Below are positions 4,929-9,241 of a stretch of 9,241 bases of DNA, piece after piece. A program made the translations under genes and the position numbers. Origin of the DNA: SG-bin9 sp049323835 (GTDB lineage Bacteria > Pseudomonadota > Alphaproteobacteria > Rhizobiales > Xanthobacteraceae); contig JBMOOJ010000094.1 in the NCBI GenBank assembly GCA_049323835.1, positions 1 through 9,241 of the forward strand, written 5' to 3'. The notes under the pieces were generated by a model. That model was not told where the DNA came from, did no database searches, and saw only the letters and a list, made by a program, of their open reading frames with translations. The number at the start of each line of letters is the position of its first letter. Positions within the stretch are counted from its first letter, which is position 1.

Positions 4929-7031
4929 GTGTCTGCCTGCAACGACTATTTTACGGCGATGCCGCGCGAGCTTTCCGATCGATCGAAACAGCCGGACGCG
5001 CCGGGTTCACCGACGCGAACGGCTGAGTCTGGTCAGATCATCGCGCAGGACGTCGACCCGCTGAGCAACGTCGCCGACGAAGACGACGAGGTGCGGCTAC
5101 CCGAACAGCCGGACGATGCCGGCGAGGAGCTGCCGGCGGAGGGAACGCTTGCGACGGGGCGGGCCGCGATCGCCAATGCAGTCCGCCATGCACCGCTTTC
5201 GGCCGGCGTCTACCGCATGCTCAACGCGGCGAATGAAGTCCTCTATGTCGGCAAAGCCAAGAGCGTTCGCAAACGGCTGTCGTCATACGCGCGCCCGACG
5301 GGCCACCCGGCGCGCATCGCACGGATGATCGCGGCAACCGTGCAGGTCGAGATCGTGTCGACGTCGACCGAAATCGAGGCGCTGCTGCTCGAAGCCAATC
5401 TGATCAAGCAGTTGCGGCCACGCTTCAATGTGCAACTGCGCGACGACAAGTCTTTTCCCTATATTCTGATCACGGGTGATCACTGGGCGCCGCAGATCAT
5501 CAAGCACCGCGGCGCGCAGACCCGTCCTGGCCGTTATTTTGGTCCGTTCGCATCGGTTGGTGCGGTCAACCGCACGATCACCGCCTTGCAGCGCGCGTTC
5601 CTCGTGCGGTCCTGCACGGATGCATTCTTCGAAAGCCGCACGCGGCCATGTCTGCTCTATCAGATCAAGCGCTGTGCGGGTCCATGCACCAACGAGATCG
5701 ATTTTCCCGGCTACACCGAGCTTGTGCGCGAGGCGACCGACTTTCTCTCCGGGCGCAGCCGTGCTGTGAAGGAGCAGCTTGCGGCCGAGATGGAGAAGGC
5801 ATCCGCTGATCTCGCCTTCGAGAGCGCTGCGCTTTATCGCGACCGCCTTGCTGCGTTGGCGGCGATCCAGGCGCAGCAGGGCATCAATCCGCGCACGGTC
5901 GAAGAGGCAGACGTTTTCGCCATCCATCAGGAAGGCGGATACTTCTGCGTCGAGGTGTTCTTCTTCCGCACCGGCCAGAACTGGGGCAATCGCGCCTATT
6001 TCCCGAAAGCTGATCGTTCGATGACGGCAGAAGAGGTGCTCGGCTCGTTCCTCACCCAGTTCTATGACGACAAGCCGCCGCCGCGCCTTGTGTTGCTGTC
6101 GCATGCGGTGGAAGAACAGGAACTGCTGGCGACGGCGCTGTCGGTGAAAGCTGGAGTCAAAGTCGAGGTCAACGTCCCGCAGCGCGGTGAGAAGAAAGAG
6201 CTGACCCAGCACGCGCTCACTAATGCGCGCGAGGCGCTCGGCCGCAAGCTCGCCGACACCGCGACGCAATCGCGGTTGATGCAGTCGCTCGCCACCGTGC
6301 TGAACCTGCCGAAGGCGCCGCGCCGCATCGAGGTCTACGACAACAGTCACATCCAGGGCACCAACGCCGTCGGCGCGATGATCGTCGCCGGTCCGGATGG
6401 CTTCCTGAAGAACCAGTATCGCAAGTTCAACATTCGCTCGGAAGGTCTTACGCCCGGCGACGACTACGGCATGATGCGTGAAGTGCTGGAGCGGCGGTTC
6501 AAGCGGTTGATGTCCGAGGCACGGCCGCAAGCCGCCGAGGGGGCGGCGGAGCAGGAGAACGACAGCGTGCCGCAGTGGCCGGACCTTGTCATCATCGACG
6601 GCGGTCTTGGCCAGCTCAATGCGGCCCGCGAGGCGCTGGCGGCCGTCGGCGTGACGAATGTCTCGCTCCTCGGCGTCGCCAAGGGGCCGGACCGGGATGC
6701 TGGCCGCGAGACACTGTTCCTGCCGGACCGGCCGGCGATCAAGCTCGAACCGCGCGATCCGGTGCTCTACTTCATCCAGCGGCTGCGGGATGAGGCGCAC
6801 CGATTCGTCATCGGCTCGCACCGCAAGCTGCGCAAGAAGGACATCCGCGAAGCCGGCCTTCAGGAAATCCCCGGCATTGGGCCGTCACGCAAACGTGCCT
6901 TGCTCCATCACTTCGGGACGCTGAAAGAGATCGAGCGGGCCTCGATCGCGGATCTTGGAAAAGTCCCGGGAATCAGCGCTGAAAGTGCCCGCAGAATCTT
7001 TGAATTTTTCCACGCCGGAAGCGGAAATTAA
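4929..7031 (+). CDS. uvrC: UvrABC excinuclease subunit C
   Basis: UvrC makes both incisions during nucleotide excision repair after UvrB is loaded at a lesion. Residues about 86-165 are the GIY-YIG nuclease (GVYRML, LYVGKAK, ALLLEANLIK with probable catalytic Glu155). C229, C241, C249 and C253 repeat the 12-8-4 spacing of the E. coli UvrC iron-sulfur cysteines. The UVR/UvrB-binding helix pair lies around 280-314. The RNase H-like endonuclease for the 5' cut has EVYDNSHIQG (Asp471), LVIIDGGLGQ (Asp557) and DEAHRF (His624), and tandem helix-hairpin-helix motifs end the chain (LQEIPGIGPSRKRALL, LGKVPGISAESARRI). It is 700 residues against 610 in E. coli, from an acidic N-terminal tail of about 85 residues and an Ala/Glu-rich insert near 529-548. 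The GTG start at 4929 is uncertain; ATG at 4959 is equally possible, and neither has a strong ribosome site. pgsA follows, as in E. coli. Confidence 0.97.
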   Translation: MSACNDYFTAMPRELSDRSKQPDAPGSPTRTAESGQIIAQDVDPLSNVADEDDEVRLPEQPDDAGEELPAEGTLATGRAAIANAVRHAPLSAGVYRMLNAANEVLYVGKAKSVRKRLSSYARPTGHPARIARMIAATVQVEIVSTSTEIEALLLEANLIKQLRPRFNVQLRDDKSFPYILITGDHWAPQIIKHRGAQTRPGRYFGPFASVGAVNRTITALQRAFLVRSCTDAFFESRTRPCLLYQIKRCAGPCTNEIDFPGYTELVREATDFLSGRSRAVKEQLAAEMEKASADLAFESAALYRDRLAALAAIQAQQGINPRTVEEADVFAIHQEGGYFCVEVFFFRTGQNWGNRAYFPKADRSMTAEEVLGSFLTQFYDDKPPPRLVLLSHAVEEQELLATALSVKAGVKVEVNVPQRGEKKELTQHALTNAREALGRKLADTATQSRLMQSLATVLNLPKAPRRIEVYDNSHIQGTNAVGAMIVAGPDGFLKNQYRKFNIRSEGLTPGDDYGMMREVLERRFKRLMSEARPQAAEGAAEQENDSVPQWPDLVIIDGGLGQLNAAREALAAVGVTNVSLLGVAKGPDRDAGRETLFLPDRPAIKLEPRDPVLYFIQRLRDEAHRFVIGSHRKLRKKDIREAGLQEIPGIGPSRKRALLHHFGTLKEIERASIADLGKVPGISAESARRIFEFFHAGSGN

Positions 7032-7130
7032 GCGCGAACACGCCGTTATTCCCGCAGTCCGGCGAATATGTCTCATGAGATCGGCGTTCCAGCGGTTGAC
7101 CTTCGCGGCGCGCCGGTATTGGTAAGGCGC

Positions 7131-7742
7131 ATGAGCACCACTACAAGCCGCGGGGCCGCCAATGCGATGGCCCTGCCGAACATCCTGACCTATTCCCGCA
7201 TTGCCGCGGTTCCCGTGGTGGTCGGCTGCATGTACGTGCAGTCGATCATGGGCGGCCCGTTATGGCTGCGCTGGGTTGCGCTCGCCATCTTTATCGCCGC
7301 CGGCGTCACCGACATTCTCGATGGCTATTTCGCGCGGATGTACGATCAGCAGTCGGCGTTCGGCCGGATGCTCGATCCGATCGCCGACAAGCTGCTCGTC
7401 GCCTCCTGCCTGCTCATGCTCGCCGCGGACGGCATCATCCACGGCTGGACGCTCTGGGCCGGCATCATCATCCTCTGCCGTGAGATTCTGGTTTCGGGCC
7501 TGCGCGAGTATCTGGCCGGGCTGCGCGTCAGCATTCCAGTAACGAAACTCGCCAAGTGGAAGACCGCAGTGCAACTGGTCGCGATCGGCTTCCTGATCGC
7601 AGGCGAGGCGGGCGAGGCGATCCTGCCGACGACGACGCTGATCGGCATCGTGCTGCTGTGGATCTCCGCACTCGTCACGCTCTACACGGGGTGGGACTAC
7701 TTCCGCGCGGGCATGCGGCATCTGATCGAGGACGACAAATGA
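7131..7742 (+). CDS. pgsA: CDP-diacylglycerol--glycerol-3-phosphate 3-phosphatidyltransferase
   Basis: PgsA makes phosphatidylglycerophosphate from CDP-diacylglycerol and glycerol-3-phosphate, the committed step to phosphatidylglycerol and cardiolipin in the inner membrane. With the start at 7131 it is 203 residues. The complete CDP-alcohol phosphotransferase signature D-x2-DG-x2-AR-x8-G-x3-D-x3-D is seen at residues 61-86 (D61, D64, G65, A68, R69, G78, D82, D86). Several hydrophobic segments fit a multi-pass membrane protein (about 23-40, 43-60, 88-110, 137-155 and 160-180), and ALPNILTYSRI before the first one is typical. An in-frame ATG at 7068 would add 21 residues that look unrelated to the family. 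The 7131 ATG has TAAGG 4 nt upstream. The gene lies 99 bp after uvrC, an order shared with E. coli, and overlaps moaD by four bases. Confidence 0.95.
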   Translation: MSTTTSRGAANAMALPNILTYSRIAAVPVVVGCMYVQSIMGGPLWLRWVALAIFIAAGVTDILDGYFARMYDQQSAFGRMLDPIADKLLVASCLLMLAADGIIHGWTLWAGIIILCREILVSGLREYLAGLRVSIPVTKLAKWKTAVQLVAIGFLIAGEAGEAILPTTTLIGIVLLWISALVTLYTGWDYFRAGMRHLIEDDK

Positions 7743-7990
7743 AGGTTCTCTATTTTGCCTGGGTGCGCGAGCGCGTCGGCAAGGCGGAGGAGATTGTCGA
7801 TCCGCCGGCGGCCGTGCAAACCGTCGGTGATCTGATCGGCTGGCTGGCAAGCCGCGGCGAGGAGTACGCGAATGCTTTCGCTTCGCCGAAATCGATCCGC
7901 GCCGCGATCGATCACACCCATGTCAGGCCGGAGACGGCGATTGCCGGTGCGCGCGAAATCGCCTTCTTTCCGCCGATGACCGGCGGCTAA
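7739..7990 (+). CDS. moaD: Molybdopterin synthase sulfur-carrier subunit
   Basis: MoaD is the ubiquitin-like sulfur carrier of molybdopterin synthase. Its C-terminal Gly becomes a thiocarboxylate that supplies sulfur for turning cyclic pyranopterin monophosphate into molybdopterin. The product has 83 residues (E. coli 81). It starts MKVLYFAWVRERVGKAEE, typical of the beta-grasp fold, and ends AFFPPMTGG with the required terminal Gly-Gly (82-83). The ATG at 7739 overlaps the pgsA stop as ATGA and has GAGGA at 7728-7732, 6 nt upstream, inside pgsA, so coupled translation is likely. moaE starts 24 nt after its stop. All expected features are present. Confidence 0.95.
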   Translation: MKVLYFAWVRERVGKAEEIVDPPAAVQTVGDLIGWLASRGEEYANAFASPKSIRAAIDHTHVRPETAIAGAREIAFFPPMTGG

Positions 7991-8014
7991 CCATCGCGTC
8001 TCGGGGATGCCGGA

Positions 8015-8482
8015 ATGCCGGTGCCGGTCACCATTCGCCTTCAGGAAGCGGACTTCGACGTCAACGCCGAGATCGCGGCATTGACGCGCGGGCGCACGGA
8101 CATCGGCGCGGTCGTGAACTTCATCGGCATCTGCCGCGGCAATGACGACGGGCGCAACGTCAAGGCGTTGACGCTCGAACACTATCCCGGGATGGCAGAG
8201 GCCGAGATCGGCCGTCACACCACCGAGGCACTCGAACGCTGGCCGCTCACGGGTCTCACCGTCATCCATCGTCATGGCCGGATCGAGCCGGGAGAGAACA
8301 TCGTGCTGGTTGTGACAGCATCGTCGCACCGCGAAGCTGCATTCCAGGCTGCCGAGTTCCTGATGGACTATCTCAAGACCAACGCACCGTTCTGGAAGCG
8401 TGAAGAGAGTGCACAGGGAACGGCATGGGTCGAAGCGCGCCATGAAGACGACAAGGCCGCCGCACGCTGGACGAAGCCCTGA
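8015..8482 (+). CDS. moaE: Molybdopterin synthase catalytic subunit
   Basis: MoaE is the large subunit of the MoaD2-MoaE2 molybdopterin synthase and carries out dithiolene formation on cyclic pyranopterin monophosphate in the cytoplasm. The 155-residue product (E. coli 150) shows GAVVNFIGICRG (31-42), LEHYPGMAE (54-62), HRHGRIEPGENIVLVV (85-100), SSHREAAF (103-110) with His105 and Arg106, and KTNAPFWKRE (121-130) with the two active-site lysines K121 and K128 in the same spacing as E. coli K119/K126. A GGGGA segment lies 7 nt before the ATG. It is directly downstream of its partner moaD, and its TGA shares a base with the next ATG (TGATG), so moaE and prmB are probably co-translated. Confidence 0.96.
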   Translation: MPVPVTIRLQEADFDVNAEIAALTRGRTDIGAVVNFIGICRGNDDGRNVKALTLEHYPGMAEAEIGRHTTEALERWPLTGLTVIHRHGRIEPGENIVLVVTASSHREAAFQAAEFLMDYLKTNAPFWKREESAQGTAWVEARHEDDKAAARWTKP

Positions 8483-9241
8483 TGGCAAAGCGAAGCATCA
8501 CGCCCACGCGCCGGCCGAAGGCGGCAAGCTCCGGCGATCTGTCAACGGTGTTCGATCACGTTCGCTATGCCGTGAGCTGCTTCAATGAAGCCAGGCTCGC
8601 TTTCGCGCACGGCACCACCGATCCGGTTGCCGAAGCCGCATTTCTGGTGTGCGAGGCGATCCATCTGCATCCCGACCAGTTCGAGATGTTTGCCAGCGCC
8701 CGTCTGACCGCCACGGAAGGCCGGAAAGTGCGCAAGCTGATCGAGCAGCGGGTGAAGACGCGAAAGCCCACGGCTTATCTCGTCAACAAGATCTACATGC
8801 GCGGCGTGCCGTTCTATGTGGACGAGCGCACCATCGTGCCGCGCTCGTTCATCGGCGAGTTGCTGGACTCGCACTTCGGCAGCGAAGAGGAGAGTATGTC
8901 GCTGATCGGTGATCCGGAAGCCGTCACCCGCGTGCTCGATCTGTGCACGGGCTCCGGATGCCTCGCGATCCTGGCGAGCCGGACGTTCCCTAACGCGCAG
9001 ATCGATGCGGTCGATCTGTCGAAGGATGCGCTTGCGGTGGCCGCACGTAACGTGCGCGATCACGGCCTGGACGACCGGATCAGCCTGCATCTCGGTGATT
9101 TGTTCGCGGCGGTGGGCAGGCAGCGTTACGACGTCATCATTTCCAACCCGCCCTATGTCGATGCGGAAGGCATGGCGGGATTGCCCCGCGAATGCCGCTA
9201 TGAGCCAAAAATGGCGTTCGACGGCGGGACGGACGGTCTCG
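8482..9241 (+). CDS. prmB: 50S ribosomal protein L3 N(5)-glutamine methyltransferase, cut by window end
   Basis: PrmB methylates a glutamine of ribosomal protein L3 using S-adenosylmethionine, assisting ribosome assembly. The reading frame stays open to the last base, giving 253 residues of a protein usually near 300. The diagnostic region VPFYVDERTIVPRSFIGELL (109-128) separates PrmB from the related release-factor methyltransferase PrmC. SAM motif I is VLDLCTGSGCLAIL (151-164), an acidic DAVDLS (175-180) follows, and the catalytic motif is SNPPYVDAEGMAGLP (221-235), with RYEPKMAFDGGTDGL at the cut, matching what I recall of E. coli PrmB. The start ATG overlaps the moaE stop by one base, with only a weak GGACG before it. 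The first 18 residues are basic, Ser/Thr/Pro-rich and probably flexible. It extends the uvrC-pgsA-moaD-moaE run. Confidence 0.95.
   Translation, partial: MAKRSITPTRRPKAASSGDLSTVFDHVRYAVSCFNEARLAFAHGTTDPVAEAAFLVCEAIHLHPDQFEMFASARLTATEGRKVRKLIEQRVKTRKPTAYLVNKIYMRGVPFYVDERTIVPRSFIGELLDSHFGSEEESMSLIGDPEAVTRVLDLCTGSGCLAILASRTFPNAQIDAVDLSKDALAVAARNVRDHGLDDRISLHLGDLFAAVGRQRYDVIISNPPYVDAEGMAGLPRECRYEPKMAFDGGTDGL

Noticed and set aside
5283..6821. 512-codon minus-strand frame antisense to uvrC.
   Set aside because: Long antisense frames are expected opposite GC-rich genes. The composition is Arg/His/Leu-rich without domains, and uvrC on the other strand is unambiguous.
7068..7130. Longer pgsA start at 7068.
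   Set aside because: It would add 21 residues unlike the family N-terminus. The ATG at 7131 has a closer ribosome site and gives a normal length.
1..9241. CRISPR array, tRNA, rRNA, transposase, toxin-antitoxin or defence genes.
   Set aside because: No regularly spaced direct repeats, cloverleaf sequences, rRNA segments or protein motifs of these classes were visible on either strand.

Overview
The window looks like a chromosomal segment from an alphaproteobacterium of the Bradyrhizobium/Rhodopseudomonas/Afipia/Nitrobacter group (Bradyrhizobiaceae/Nitrobacteraceae). The reasons are high GC with strong GC3 codon use, a left-end repeat cluster of a kind I recall as dispersed in that lineage, a UvrC with a long acidic N-terminal extension, and the gene order uvrC-pgsA-moaD-moaE. 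The assignment is inferred from sequence style and recall, not from a search. I see no tRNA, rRNA, CRISPR array, transposase or phage gene.

Layout. Positions 1-560 hold no credible gene. They contain a mosaic of at least four palindromic or structured repeats set side by side. Two divergent genes for small secreted proteins of unknown function follow (602-883 minus, 1060-1542 plus). Next come a secreted T2-family ribonuclease (1640-2374) and RlmJ, the 23S rRNA m6A2030 methyltransferase (2421-3281), whose start codon lies inside a perfect 13-bp inverted repeat. A 289-nt interval rich in complementary segments leads to a single-domain cold-shock protein (3571-3786). Convergent to it is an outer-membrane beta-barrel protein (3973-4587 minus) with a clear intrinsic terminator. 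A roughly 340-bp divergent intergenic region with an AT-rich patch separates this gene from uvrC.

The right half is a one-direction housekeeping run: uvrC (4929-7031, nucleotide excision repair), pgsA (7131-7742, phosphatidylglycerophosphate synthase), moaD (7739-7990) and moaE (8015-8482), the two subunits of molybdopterin synthase, and prmB (8482-9241, ribosomal protein L3 glutamine methyltransferase, cut by the window end). pgsA/moaD overlap as ATGA and moaE/prmB as TGATG, so this looks like one translationally coupled transcript, possibly including uvrC.

Most of the window is ordinary core genome and I found no clear new multi-gene system. The points most worth a second look are the hairpin over the rlmJ start, the structured interval before the cold-shock gene, the Glu-to-Gln change in the active site of the T2 ribonuclease, the composite repeat island, and the two uncharacterised secreted proteins.
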